64,000 bases of DNA from Cladopsammia gracilis (GCA_022457155.1 JAJGOT010000163.1:258501-322500), one strand, 5' to 3'; shown: positions 42,606-50,824, numbered from the stretch's first letter. The notes: generated by a model from the sequence alone, not told the origin. Program-made: numbers and translations.

Positions 42606-43155
42606 CTCTGGCAAGACACAGTATCTTTTAAACCAACTGCGCGGCCCCTTTAGGGGTTGTTTTGATTACATTGTTTTATTCTGCCCCACATTTGTCAAGA
42701 ACAAGACATACAATGGCTTCGTGGACCGCGATCCGCACATCTTTGTGATTATCTGCCAACAGCATAAAATCGAAGACTGGTTGAAGGAGGCGAGCTACTT
42801 TTTCACAGGCACTAACACTTTATTCATTCTCGATGACTGCGCAGCCTCAAAAGATGTCAAAGGCCGCACGAGCCAGCTGGTCAATCTGGGGTTCAGCGCA
42901 AGGCATGACGGCATATCCGTGTGGGTCTTGACACAGCAGATCACCAGCATAGCTAAGCCATATCGTGATAACATTGCAGCGATCGTGCTCTTTTACACAC
43001 CCTCCAGCAAGACAACTAAGGCCATCTTCGAAGACTATGCCGGCGAGCTCTCCCATGAGGAGTACAAAGAGTTTATCGCAAGGCTCAAATCCCGCAAGTT
43101 CTCCCACCTGGTTTTCTCTCTTAGGCACCCGTATGGAATTGAGTACAAGATTTAA
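42556..43155 (+). CDS. A32/FtsK-HerA-type DNA packaging ATPase
   Basis: About 199 residues from the ATG at 42556. Walker A GPTNSGKT near residues 13-20; Walker B LFILDDC near 91-97; a following sensor-like VWVLTQQ near 118-124; end FSLRHPYGIEYKI. This is the compact packaging ATPase of Polintons, virophages and NCLDVs, which drives genome DNA into preformed capsids. It sits directly after the capsid gene, as expected for a morphogenesis block. The start codon is uncertain because the 68-codon leader overlaps in another frame: either translation begins at 42556, or a frameshift (programmed or a mutation) joins the two. Confidence 0.85.
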   Translation: MDPRKLPFNALIVGPTNSGKTQYLLNQLRGPFRGCFDYIVLFCPTFVKNKTYNGFVDRDPHIFVIICQQHKIEDWLKEASYFFTGTNTLFILDDCAASKDVKGRTSQLVNLGFSARHDGISVWVLTQQITSIAKPYRDNIAAIVLFYTPSSKTTKAIFEDYAGELSHEEYKEFIARLKSRKFSHLVFSLRHPYGIEYKI

Positions 43156-43177
43156 AATACACACACAAATATATACC
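43156..43177 (+). promoter_or_regulatory. Late-type promoter
   Basis: ACACACAAATATATACC just before the ATG at 43178. Confidence 0.7.
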
Positions 43178-43417
43178 ATGGATGCACCAACCAGCCTACA
43201 CAAGCTCACTGTGCTTTCACAGATTTTGGATGAATTACACAAACACACACTTGATGCGCAAAACAAAATTATCAAAGCTGCTAGTGAGGAAAATCTGCGC
43301 CTTATGCTTCTCAACAGATATCCCTTGCGGTTGAATTCTATGCCAGACACCATGGCGGGGCTTATACGGGAGATTGAAACTCTTTTACCAACCATCAAGA
43401 GAATTATCGAAAATTAA
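43178..43417 (+). CDS. Small helical protein, unassigned
   Basis: 79 residues, MDAPTSLHKL to RIIEN. Entirely helical in pattern, no membrane segment or Cys: TVLSQILDELHKHTLDAQNK and REIETLLPTIKRII. The start is set by the late promoter that ends at the ATG; a longer in-frame reading upstream overlaps the ATPase and is rejected. Function unknown; small late virion or scaffold protein is a guess from context. Confidence 0.65.
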   Translation: MDAPTSLHKLTVLSQILDELHKHTLDAQNKIIKAASEENLRLMLLNRYPLRLNSMPDTMAGLIREIETLLPTIKRIIEN

Positions 43418-43440
43418 AAAAACACACATATATACCCCTG
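43418..43440 (+). promoter_or_regulatory. Late-type promoter
   Basis: ACACACATATATACCCCTG directly before the ATGATG at 43441. Confidence 0.7.
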
Positions 43441-44043
43441 ATGATGGCACAAGCAGCTGAAGACCAGGTCGACTTGAGCGAAGTAATGCAGATGCTGGAG
43501 GCTGCCCCTGATACCGCACCTCCCACAGGTCTCGTGTGTGACGATGGCATTCCTGCCAAACGTGAGAAGCTGGCAATCCTTGTTTCAACCGGCAAGGCCA
43601 AAGAATCTATCGGCGTGCAGCTTACACACGATCATGTGAAGCGCCTTTCAGACAAGGACGTTGACAAGTACATCAAAAGGTACGAGGCCTATGTCGGCAA
43701 CAAGACAACAGAATCCCTAGTTGATTCAGCCATAATGCTCTTGTCCAAAGGAGTTGGCATGGTGGTCGACCTTGATGATGTCAAGGAATTACAGAAAGAA
43801 CTCAAAAATGATTACATCATCTACCAGGAGCTGTCAAATCTTGCTGGAGGTCTTGCCCTGAGATGCGGACGATGGCTGGCACTTGCCAATGCTGCTCTCA
43901 TCACAACAAAACACGTCAAGTTTGAACGAGAGCCTGATCACAAGCCTGACTTAATAGAATTGGAACCACAACCCACACATCCAAGCAGAGACAGTGAAGG
44001 TTATCCACTCGAGGGCTTTGATGAAGTTGGGCTGGGACCTTGA
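43441..44043 (+). CDS. Soluble helical protein, unassigned
   Basis: 200 residues, intact. Acidic head, then VDKYIKRYEAYVGNKTTESL, SAIMLLSKGVGMVVDLDD, ELQKELKNDYIIYQELS, LAGGLALRCGRWLALANAAL and TTKHVKFE, with an acidic Pro-rich tail. The middle is an alpha-helical domain; one hydrophobic stretch may be buried rather than membrane-spanning. From memory the block YEAYVGxKTT...LKNDYI...LAxKCGRxLALANTALIT recurs in uncharacterised cnidarian proteins, which suggests a conserved core gene of this element type. An 11-bp tandem repeat starts right after the stop. Confidence 0.7.
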   Translation: MMAQAAEDQVDLSEVMQMLEAAPDTAPPTGLVCDDGIPAKREKLAILVSTGKAKESIGVQLTHDHVKRLSDKDVDKYIKRYEAYVGNKTTESLVDSAIMLLSKGVGMVVDLDDVKELQKELKNDYIIYQELSNLAGGLALRCGRWLALANAALITTKHVKFEREPDHKPDLIELEPQPTHPSRDSEGYPLEGFDEVGLGP

Positions 44044-44131
44044 AGGAACCTGGGCGGAACCTGGGCGGAACCTGTGCGGAACCTGTGCGGAACCTGGGCG
44101 GAACCTGGGCGGAACCTAGGTGGAACCTGTC
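44044..44131. repeat. 11-bp tandem repeat
   Basis: Eight contiguous units of GGAACCTGGGC with G/T variants directly after the stop codon of the 200-residue protein. Confidence 0.9.
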
Positions 44132-44149
44132 AGCACACCTGGCCAAATT

Positions 44150-44173
44150 TTCAAAATCATATATATACCCACT
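44150..44173 (+). promoter_or_regulatory. Late-type promoter
   Basis: TCAAAATCATATATATACCCAC then TATGAAC; the TATATATACC box ends a few bases before the ATG at 44174. Confidence 0.65.
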
Positions 44174-44626
44174 ATGAACACACCACTCGAGACGATCCCT
44201 GAAGAAACTCAAACTCCAACGCCAACTCCAACACCTGCACGCGTTACCTCTGAGGTCCCGAAAACAAAGCCTGCAACAGAAAAGAACCCAGGCCGTGTTG
44301 CTTCTGGCAAAAGGCTAGCAGAGCGCAACCGCCTGGCCCGTGAAGCAAAGAAAAAGGCCGAAGCACAAAAGGCCGCACCCTCAACAAGTGTCACAACAAG
44401 TGAACCCTCAACAAGTGACACAACAACTGACACTAACAGCAACTCAATCTTTTATATTCTGGGGGTTGGAGGGTTGATTGTCTCTGTTATGGGTGTGTAT
44501 TACCAACGCGAAGCCATAATGCAAAAGCTTGGCCACAAACCAAACACACTGACCCCACCACCAGCAAACACACCGACCCCACCACCAGAACAACCCCCAA
44601 GACAAGGAATCAAAAAAATGGAATAA
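44174..44626 (+). CDS. Single-pass membrane protein with Pro-rich ends
   Basis: 150 residues. Head with TPTPTPTP, a basic helix GRVASGKRLAERNRLAREAKKK, a Thr/Ser-rich linker, one membrane segment SIFYILGVGGLIVSVMGVYY (about 94-114) followed by a basic stretch and a Pro-rich tail ending GIKKME. No family with a known function is recognised; I recall the GKxLAExNRxAREAKK block from uncharacterised cnidarian proteins. Likely a virion membrane protein. The longer in-frame reading from 44120 starts upstream of the promoter and is rejected. Confidence 0.65.
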   Translation: MNTPLETIPEETQTPTPTPTPARVTSEVPKTKPATEKNPGRVASGKRLAERNRLAREAKKKAEAQKAAPSTSVTTSEPSTSDTTTDTNSNSIFYILGVGGLIVSVMGVYYQREAIMQKLGHKPNTLTPPPANTPTPPPEQPPRQGIKKME

Positions 44627-44659
44627 AAAATAAACACATATGTATACTGCACACAAACC
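44627..44659 (+). promoter_or_regulatory. Late-type promoter
   Basis: AAACACATATGTATACTGCA about ten bases before the ATG at 44660. Confidence 0.6.
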
Positions 44660-44881
44660 ATGGCTGACAATAAGCTTGTGAAGTCTATCCTCGACGCCGC
44701 AACAATAACTGGCCTTGTCGCTGGTATTGGCTGGGTTGGCAAAAAGGTCGTCAAAGAAAATCTCACGGCCGACCCCAGCTCGAGTCTCATGAACTACGTG
44801 AAGTTCACTGCCGCCATGGCTGGGAGCATAGCTCTCAAGAAATACCTCGAGGACCAGAAGATCCTCCCAGACAACATGTAA
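44660..44881 (+). CDS. Small two-segment membrane protein
   Basis: 73 residues. Two hydrophobic segments: ATITGLVAGIGWVGKKVV (about 13-30) and YVKFTAAMAGSIALKKYL (about 46-63), joined by a short polar loop with NLTADPSSS. Ends DQKILPDNM. No known family; by memory similar short proteins are frequent in cnidarian annotations. Confidence 0.65.
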   Translation: MADNKLVKSILDAATITGLVAGIGWVGKKVVKENLTADPSSSLMNYVKFTAAMAGSIALKKYLEDQKILPDNM

Positions 44882-44906
44882 AACCATATGTATACACACC
44901 ACCACA
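44882..44906 (+). promoter_or_regulatory. Late-type promoter
   Basis: ACCATATGTATACACACCAC about 5-10 bases before the ATG at 44907. Confidence 0.6.
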
Positions 44907-45344
44907 ATGGCCAGCATTGCAATAATGGCCCTTGGCGCTGTTTTGAATGCTGCAGCTTTCACTGGCGGCAATTATCTCGCGAAGTATCTATCTGGTGATA
45001 ATGGGAAGGCAGCAATGGCTGAGAAAATCCGACATGACAAAGCTCTGGAACAATACCAAGCAGCTTACGCCAAATACCAAAAGGACCGCACTAAGCTCCT
45101 CGACTGGATTGCAGCCAACGATCGGATAAAACACCAAGCTAGCCAAAACTTTCAAACCACTGACCAAGCCCTGGTCTTGTATAACCAGATGCATAAATCG
45201 CAACCTGATAAACAAATCAAAGATTACAAAGAGCCTCAGTTCTCAGACTTCTACAAACCCAGCCAACAACAGCAGACTGGTGAACTTGCTTTTATTGGAG
45301 GCACCTTGCTTGCAGGTGGGTATGCGGCCTATCGCCTTCTGTAA
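44907..45344 (+). CDS. Membrane-associated coiled-coil protein
   Basis: 145 residues. N-terminal hydrophobic stretch IAIMALGAVLNAAAFTGGNYL, a charged helical middle (RHDKALEQYQAAYAKYQKD), a Gln-rich segment and a C-terminal hydrophobic segment LAFIGGTLLAGGYAAYRLL. Hydrophobic at both ends with a helical centre, as in small virion membrane proteins. No assigned function. Confidence 0.65.
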   Translation: MASIAIMALGAVLNAAAFTGGNYLAKYLSGDNGKAAMAEKIRHDKALEQYQAAYAKYQKDRTKLLDWIAANDRIKHQASQNFQTTDQALVLYNQMHKSQPDKQIKDYKEPQFSDFYKPSQQQQTGELAFIGGTLLAGGYAAYRLL

Positions 45345-45383
45345 AAAAATCGGCAACACAATACATAAGTATATACCATCCCT
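45345..45383 (+). promoter_or_regulatory. Late-type promoter of integrase
   Basis: CACAATACATAAGTATATACC then ATCCCT before the ATG at 45384. Integrase thus carries the late-class box. Confidence 0.6.
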
Positions 45384-46373
45384 ATGGAAGCCAAACTCTC
45401 AAAGATCTATTACAGTCCTAAAGGCTACTGGAAAGGCCTTGCTGCTGTCAAAAAGCTAGCTGCAGCAGCCAAGGTCTCTGAAGAGGCGGCAAAGAAATGG
45501 CTTGTCAAACAAGCCCTTTGGCAAGTATATCTCCCTGCACCACGCCATATCCCTCGGCCCAAGTTTGATGTCCAGACTCCTAATGCTGTGCATCAAGCAG
45601 ATCTACTTTTTTTGCCACACGACAAACTGCCCCACGGGAGGAAAATTTACAAATATGCTTTGACAGTTGTTGATGTGGCTAGCCGTTACAAAGCAGCAGA
45701 GCCCTTGACTTCGAAAGAGTCTGATGAAGTTTCGAAGGCGCTTACACGTATTTACAGGCGTGGGCCTTTGAAATGGCCACAACTATTGCAAGTCGATCCG
45801 GGGACAGAGTTTATGGGGGCTGTGACTAAAGAGACTGGGGCCCATAAAACAACCATTCGTCGTGGGCGCGTTGATATCCACAGAGACCAAGGGATTGTTG
45901 AAAGATTCAACAGAACCCTGGCTGAACGATTGTTTGGTTACCAGTACGCAGTTGAAATGAATCTGCCCTCTGGCCGTTCGACCGCTTGGGTTAAAAGATT
46001 GCCAGATGTTGTCTCTGCCTTGAACAATGAAGTAACAAGATTAACTGGCAAGAAGCCTGCACTAGCAATCAAAGAGAAAGCAACCTCAGCCAAGCCCGCA
46101 ACCCCATATGCTAGGCCTGTTGGGGCGAATGAAAAGAAGCTCCCTCCTCGGGTGAACTTAAGATATCTGTATTACCCCGGTGAGCTAGAAGGCGGTAGTC
46201 GACGGGCAACTGATCCGATCTGGTCTTTGAAGGTCTACAACATCGAGAAGGTTGTCACCAAGCCAGATACGCCTGTCGTGTATTATCTGTACGACGGCCC
46301 CAAGCGTGGTTTTGTACGTGAGGAGTTGATGGTTGTGCCGCCGGGTACTCAGTTGCCACCCGCTGGGCTGTGA
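45384..46373 (+). CDS. Retroviral-type (rve) integrase
   Basis: 329 residues, intact. N-terminal helical region (EEAAKKWLVKQALWQVYLP) without the usual HHCC zinc residues, then the DDE core: first Asp in VHQADLLFL (about 72), second in LLQVDPGTEFMG (about 138), Glu in DQGIVERFNRTL (about 173), the last two 35 apart as in rve integrases. The C-terminal part (about 250-320) is beta-rich (YYLYDGPKRGFVREELM) and could bind DNA. It inserts the linear genome, giving the flanking duplication seen here. Its 3' end overlaps the convergent polymerase gene by 25 bases. Confidence 0.93.
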   Translation: MEAKLSKIYYSPKGYWKGLAAVKKLAAAAKVSEEAAKKWLVKQALWQVYLPAPRHIPRPKFDVQTPNAVHQADLLFLPHDKLPHGRKIYKYALTVVDVASRYKAAEPLTSKESDEVSKALTRIYRRGPLKWPQLLQVDPGTEFMGAVTKETGAHKTTIRRGRVDIHRDQGIVERFNRTLAERLFGYQYAVEMNLPSGRSTAWVKRLPDVVSALNNEVTRLTGKKPALAIKEKATSAKPATPYARPVGANEKKLPPRVNLRYLYYPGELEGGSRRATDPIWSLKVYNIEKVVTKPDTPVVYYLYDGPKRGFVREELMVVPPGTQLPPAGL

Positions 46374-49300
46374 AACTCGATTGGTTCTGTGTGGATACCG
46401 TCTGGCAGCACCCAACGCTTGTCGTAGTAGGCGCTGAGGCCCAGCTTGTGCTGTTCGTACGTGTACATGGCCCCGTTGTGCATTCGAAAGCCTCTGTTTG
46501 TTGCCATGTCCCTACCCCCTTGCAGGGCTCTTTCGTACCTTTCCCAGCGAAGCTTGTTCTGATTCTTGTTGACTCCCTTGGAGGACATCTTGGCCCCTCC
46601 GTCAGCCTCGTTTTCTACGTAATAACACTTGCTGCACAGGGCGATGGCCCGTGTACCTTCCTTCTCAAGCTTGAATAAGCCCGGCTCTCTACCACTCCAC
46701 TTGTCCCACGCCAACCAATTCTTCTTCTCCGCCTCAAACTGGGCGCTAAGTTCTGGGCGAACTGCTTCTTCGAGAGTGTCGTGAGCAAGAGCGAAGTACA
46801 TGCTGTCTGTGTCCATCTGGATAAGCTCGAAATCGCGCCTGTCGATGAAGTAATCAAGGAAGTCGTAATAGAACTCCAGCATGCGGAGCTTGGCAAGTTG
46901 ATACACAACAATGCCGACTTGAAAGGGGCGGTCGATTGTGATCTTTTGCTTGCGCAGCTCGATCTTGTAGGCCTCTCCGATCTCTTCGAGGTCTTCGAAC
47001 AAAGGTGAGCGGAGGTTCTTGTCGACCTCGTCCTCGTCAGTTGTGTACACCGTTCTTGTTTGGCGCTCCACGGCTTCGATGAACTTACCGTAAGCGCTGT
47101 TGCCAAGGAGCTTGAACACTTCGGCAAGCAGTGCCTTATCCTTGTCAGCGTCGCCTTTCCTTCGGTTTTCGGCGACCTCGCGAACGAACCAGTCGAAGAG
47201 TTTTTGGGGTCTATAATCGATCGTGCGGTAGACTGCCGTGATCTTGAACCCACTGTCGAGGTACCATTTCAAGAGGGGTGCGTAGATAAGCATCTTTTTC
47301 GCTGACAACACACTTAGAAGCTTTTTCTGGTCGGGAAAGCGGGTTCGGCCACTTTCTTGGAGGTAATCGTGCATATGCTGAGGCACGCATTCGTTAGGCA
47401 CTGCTTGGTTGATGAAGAACGGGGGAAACTCTTCGAACCGCTCCCACAACTTTCGAGGGACTTCGATGTCCACCTCCGCAAACCCGAACCACCTGCCTCT
47501 GAGAAGGAGAAAGGAAAGCTTTCTAGCCGCCTGCACCGGGTCATCGTAATGCACAACCTTCTCTTTGCCACAGGGCATCTCCTGCAGCATCGTGCTGGGG
47601 TAAAGAGAATTCGCATCGAACCCCACAATCCGTTTCGTGATGCGGGCTAAGGCATTTTTGTGAGAGCGGATGCGGGTTTCACCGCGCACGTGTTTGCGGG
47701 TGAAGACCAGGCTTGGCCCTCCAACCACAGCCCACTTCAGCATGGCGTATGCTTCTGGGCCTGGGGCGTATAGTTCTGGAGCCCTGCGGCCCCGGCCCCA
47801 TCTCAATGAGCCTCGCAAGACGTATTGCATTGATACTCCTGGCAAGGAGACCGCGTCTTTAAAGATGTCAACCCCTAGGCTCGTGTAAAAGCCCTTCATC
47901 GTTTGGAGAGCTTCGAGGAAAGGAGACACGTCTAGATTGTTGTAATACTCCAGCCAGTCTCCGAATGTCTGCATACCTTTCTCGTGAAAGAGGCGATTGC
48001 ATTCCTCGTGCTCCTTGGGAGAAAGAACGAAGGCTTTTTTGAGTTGTGAGTACCAGCACTCGTATGGGGGGAGCCCAAGGTAATCAAGCTTGTCAGCACT
48101 GTCAAACCACTCGTATGGGAGCCAGGACTTAGTCTGTGTCGCTCCATACATCTTGACCCACCTGTCGTATGTAATGCCTGGGGCCAAATAATTCACGATG
48201 TCCAAGAACTTGTAGCTGGGAGTGTTGATGAACATGATGCGTCCCTCTTTCTCCGCAGCGAAGACCTCGTTCTCTTGAGCAAAGTGAGAAACAAAGTACT
48301 TGCGGATAAGCTTAAGATCGTAATGACCTGAGTTGAATCCGACCACAGGAACTTGGTTGCACCATTTGTCGATGAGCTTGAGTTGCTTCTCAGGGAGATT
48401 CTCAAGGTTTGGGGGCATATATTGGTCAGCCACAGCCTCTCGGATGGCTGCGGATCGCCGCTCAAGGGAGGCATAAAACATAGCGATAAGCTCGTCAGGG
48501 TCTTTGGAGCAAATATACTCAGGCTCAGGGTTCAACGTGTCGGCAATGGAGACTGAGATGGGCACATGCTCGCTTTCATAAGAGAGCCCGTATGTCGGGC
48601 GAGCTGCCTTGGTCTTATCCTGATACGCTTCGAAGTCGTAGACGATCGCGTGTGGATAAGTTTTGTTTCTTTTCTGTGGGCAATGGTCATTAAACCAGGG
48701 GTAAGGCCTTTCATGCTCCCACCTTTCAACCACGGTGTACCCGGCGTCTAGAAGAAACTGAGTTCGTTGCAGAGTCTTTTGGTAAGCAACATTCCTTGTG
48801 ATTGTGTTGCCTTTACGGTCAGTCGTGATCACTTCGTTTCTTTGTTCAGGTGCAGGAAAGCACTCTAAACAACCGTGCCAGAAACAACCGTGAAACTGAA
48901 ACACTGTCTTGCTTTCTGGATGATAGCCGTCGACTGGAGCCCCACAAATATACCTCTCACCGCCATGGCCGCATCTGTGATGGTGGATGTGCTTGTTGAC
49001 CTGTTTCGCCACCCACTCGAGCCAACACACTGCCTTGACACCGAAACCGCCTTCTGGGTAAAAGGCTTTCTCAAAAGCTGACTCTGGAGGAAGGACACGT
49101 TTCCCAGGGCAGTCGATTTTGGTTTGGCCTCGAGTACACGTCTTGGCGTGACGCTTCAAGTTATCAGCCCGTGTGAACCTCCCGCCGCATTCGCCACAAG
49201 TGTAATTGTTTGTGACTTTATTGAGATTGGTGATCAAGAAGGCATGACCTTCATAGATGCCGATGGTCATGGTTGAAGCGCCAACCTTGTCGTAATTCGC

Positions 49301-50140
49301 AGGGGTGTGAGATAAAATGAAATCACCATTAGCGAGAACAAGGTAGGCGGCAATGCCTTGCTTGAAATGCTTTTCGATTTTGGAGAAGTGCCGCAAAGTT
49401 AGCTGGTCACGAAGCCCTGGATAAAAGGCGAAGAAGCTTTCCGCGAGTTCCCTGGTTCTGCGGTTGTTGTCTCTTTTATGGGCTCCTCGATGGACAGCCA
49501 AGCAACGAAAGAGACAAAGATTGTCTTTGAAGTTGTCAAGGGCAATGACTTCTCTTTTGTTGCGTATCCAATCAGGAAGCCGCCCGAGGCCTATTTGCAG
49601 TGGTTGTCGATCAAGCACGACTTTAAGATCAAGCAGGATAGTGCGTTCGTAAACCCATTTGGTGTCAGGCCTTTTGAGTCTTGCGTTTTGGAGACGAAGC
49701 TCTTCCTGAACTTGCAACCACTGTCGTGTCTCAGAGAGAGTAGCTAGCCAACGACTGTAATGGTTGTTTTGATAAAACTGTCTCAAATCCTCGGTTTCAG
49801 TGTTTCTTAACTCGACTGTAAACCGTAAATTGATTGCATGCCGTGTTTGAACATTTTGCTTGATTTTGTTCAAAATTCTGGCGACAAGGGGTTTTTCGAG
49901 ATCGGTTGCAAAACGAAACCGGATTATTCGTCTGCCGTGTTCAACCCATCGGTCAACCTGATCATAGACTTGAACAAATTGTTCAAAATCTAAATCCTGT
50001 GGGTTGTTTTGAGGCTCGCCCTCAGCATTATTGTCGTCGGCAGGCTCGAACCGCTCAAGATTTCGTGCCTGTTCGTCCAGCCAGGCAATCAGCTCGCGTT
50101 GATCGTCATCACGCCGTCTTCGTTGTCGGGGTTGCGCCAT
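46349..50140 (-). CDS. Protein-primed family B DNA polymerase (Polinton type)
   Basis: 1263 residues, one intact frame; the start ATG lies inside the right inverted repeat. Visible order: charged head; OTU-like segment around DNLCLFRCLAVHRG (about 200-215); a zinc finger CGECGGRFTRADNLKRHAKTC (about 311-331); a nuclease-like block VFQFHGCFWHGCLEC (about 410); 3'-5' exonuclease motifs YDFEAY (about 500), VVGFNSGHYDLKLI (about 598) and YYNNLD (about 730); polymerase motifs FDANSLYPS (about 839), LLGNSAYGKF (about 1010), MDTDSMYF (about 1107) and KMSSKG (about 1183). All catalytic acids are present. This is the enzyme that copies the linear genome, in Polintons with a protein primer. It is driven by the early-type promoter and convergent with the integrase. 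Confidence 0.96.
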   Translation of the reverse strand: MAQPRQRRRRDDDQRELIAWLDEQARNLERFEPADDNNAEGEPQNNPQDLDFEQFVQVYDQVDRWVEHGRRIIRFRFATDLEKPLVARILNKIKQNVQTRHAINLRFTVELRNTETEDLRQFYQNNHYSRWLATLSETRQWLQVQEELRLQNARLKRPDTKWVYERTILLDLKVVLDRQPLQIGLGRLPDWIRNKREVIALDNFKDNLCLFRCLAVHRGAHKRDNNRRTRELAESFFAFYPGLRDQLTLRHFSKIEKHFKQGIAAYLVLANGDFILSHTPANYDKVGASTMTIGIYEGHAFLITNLNKVTNNYTCGECGGRFTRADNLKRHAKTCTRGQTKIDCPGKRVLPPESAFEKAFYPEGGFGVKAVCWLEWVAKQVNKHIHHHRCGHGGERYICGAPVDGYHPESKTVFQFHGCFWHGCLECFPAPEQRNEVITTDRKGNTITRNVAYQKTLQRTQFLLDAGYTVVERWEHERPYPWFNDHCPQKRNKTYPHAIVYDFEAYQDKTKAARPTYGLSYESEHVPISVSIADTLNPEPEYICSKDPDELIAMFYASLERRSAAIREAVADQYMPPNLENLPEKQLKLIDKWCNQVPVVGFNSGHYDLKLIRKYFVSHFAQENEVFAAEKEGRIMFINTPSYKFLDIVNYLAPGITYDRWVKMYGATQTKSWLPYEWFDSADKLDYLGLPPYECWYSQLKKAFVLSPKEHEECNRLFHEKGMQTFGDWLEYYNNLDVSPFLEALQTMKGFYTSLGVDIFKDAVSLPGVSMQYVLRGSLRWGRGRRAPELYAPGPEAYAMLKWAVVGGPSLVFTRKHVRGETRIRSHKNALARITKRIVGFDANSLYPSTMLQEMPCGKEKVVHYDDPVQAARKLSFLLLRGRWFGFAEVDIEVPRKLWERFEEFPPFFINQAVPNECVPQHMHDYLQESGRTRFPDQKKLLSVLSAKKMLIYAPLLKWYLDSGFKITAVYRTIDYRPQKLFDWFVREVAENRRKGDADKDKALLAEVFKLLGNSAYGKFIEAVERQTRTVYTTDEDEVDKNLRSPLFEDLEEIGEAYKIELRKQKITIDRPFQVGIVVYQLAKLRMLEFYYDFLDYFIDRRDFELIQMDTDSMYFALAHDTLEEAVRPELSAQFEAEKKNWLAWDKWSGREPGLFKLEKEGTRAIALCSKCYYVENEADGGAKMSSKGVNKNQNKLRWERYERALQGGRDMATNRGFRMHNGAMYTYEQHKLGLSAYYDKRWVLPDGIHTEPIEFHSPAGGN

Positions 50141-50215
50141 TGCATATATACAAGGATTTTACCTTTCTTCAATTGGTTGCCCCTCTCACACAGGGTTTGA
50201 GGGAGGAGGTATCAG
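50141..50215 (-). promoter_or_regulatory. Early-type promoter of polymerase, in right inverted repeat
   Basis: On the - strand: CTGATACCTCCTCCC, then AACCAATTGAAGAAAGGTAA and CCTTGTATATATGCA directly before the ATG at 50140. It mirrors 33453-33528. Confidence 0.7.
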
Positions 50216-50397
50216 AGTAGTGGGTGGGGAGGGACGTCAAATGCGGTTTTTCAGAGCCCTAAATAAGCCGCCAAACGCCCGAGTTACCGGGCCCCCAGGT
50301 CGAATGCAATGAGGCCTGGGGGCCCGGTAACTCGGGCGTTTGGCGGCTTATTTAGGGCTCTGAAAAACCGCATTTGACTCCCTCCCCACCCACTACT
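50216..50397. repeat. Right terminal palindrome of the viral element
   Basis: 182 bp, exact reverse complement of 33271-33452, including the position of the one-base arm mismatch and the loop. Followed by CAATG, the right copy of the target duplication. Confidence 0.95.
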
Positions 50398-50479
50398 CAA
50401 TGTTACGTTAGTTGGCACTGAAGTATAGTTTAAAATATGAGCAGTAGTGTATTATCAGGTTTAGTGTAGTAGTGTATTA

Positions 50480-50824
50480 TCATGTCTACACTATACCGGA
50501 TAGCTTATCATGTCGACATGAAAAATACTCCGGCCTGGTGTGAACATAAAGGACCCAGAACTGGATATTTACTTCTTTTTCAGTGGGTTTCAATCCTCGC
50601 TCCTGGTTGTTGACTTCCGCTACGGTTCGGTTCGATTGCCTGTTCACACTTCCTCAGAGAGTGGCACGAGAATCTATCCGATATGTGACGATTCACTTTC
50701 ACGAGCGCCGCGTCCGGAACAAAAATCGTTCCGAAACTAGCGTTTCATGTGTGAACGAAAGGCCTACCCGATATGGTTTTCGTGCCGGCGCAAGAGCTAT
50801 CCGGTATAGTGTAGACATAGCCTG
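50480..50824. mobile_element. MITE with GTCTACACTATACCGG ends
   Basis: Inverted ends: ATGTCTACACTATACCGGAT at 50480 and its complement ending near 50818. Inner words such as ATCCGATATG / GTGTGAACG recur. About 340 bp, no coding content. Confidence 0.7.

Larger units (their letters stand above)
33271..50397. mobile_element. Polinton/Maverick-type endogenous virus, 17.1 kb
   Basis: A complete-length integrated DNA virus-like element. Termini: inverted repeats starting AGTAGTGGG, with flanking 5-bp duplication CAATG (33266-33270, 50398-50402). Content: protein-primed PolB, retroviral-type integrase, packaging ATPase, candidate double-jelly-roll capsid protein, YqaJ-type nuclease, zinc-finger and zinc-ribbon proteins, and about nine structural or membrane candidates. 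PolB plus integrase plus capsid genes between long inverted repeats define Polintons/Mavericks. Differences from the classical form: target duplication of 5 rather than 6 bp, hairpin-forming ends, and no recognised adenain-like protease. At least two genes are frameshifted, so this copy is probably defective though fairly young. Confidence 0.9.

Noticed and set aside
46615..49747. Several 60-210 codon frames within polB
   Set aside because: They overlap the 1263-codon polymerase in other frames, have biased Ser/Arg or Leu composition and no motifs.
33350..50310. Opposite loop orientation of the two terminal palindromes as evidence of flip/flop
   Set aside because: The right palindrome is simply the reverse complement of the left, as any inverted repeat must be. 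Both ends are in the same configuration, so a single copy gives no evidence for flip/flop.
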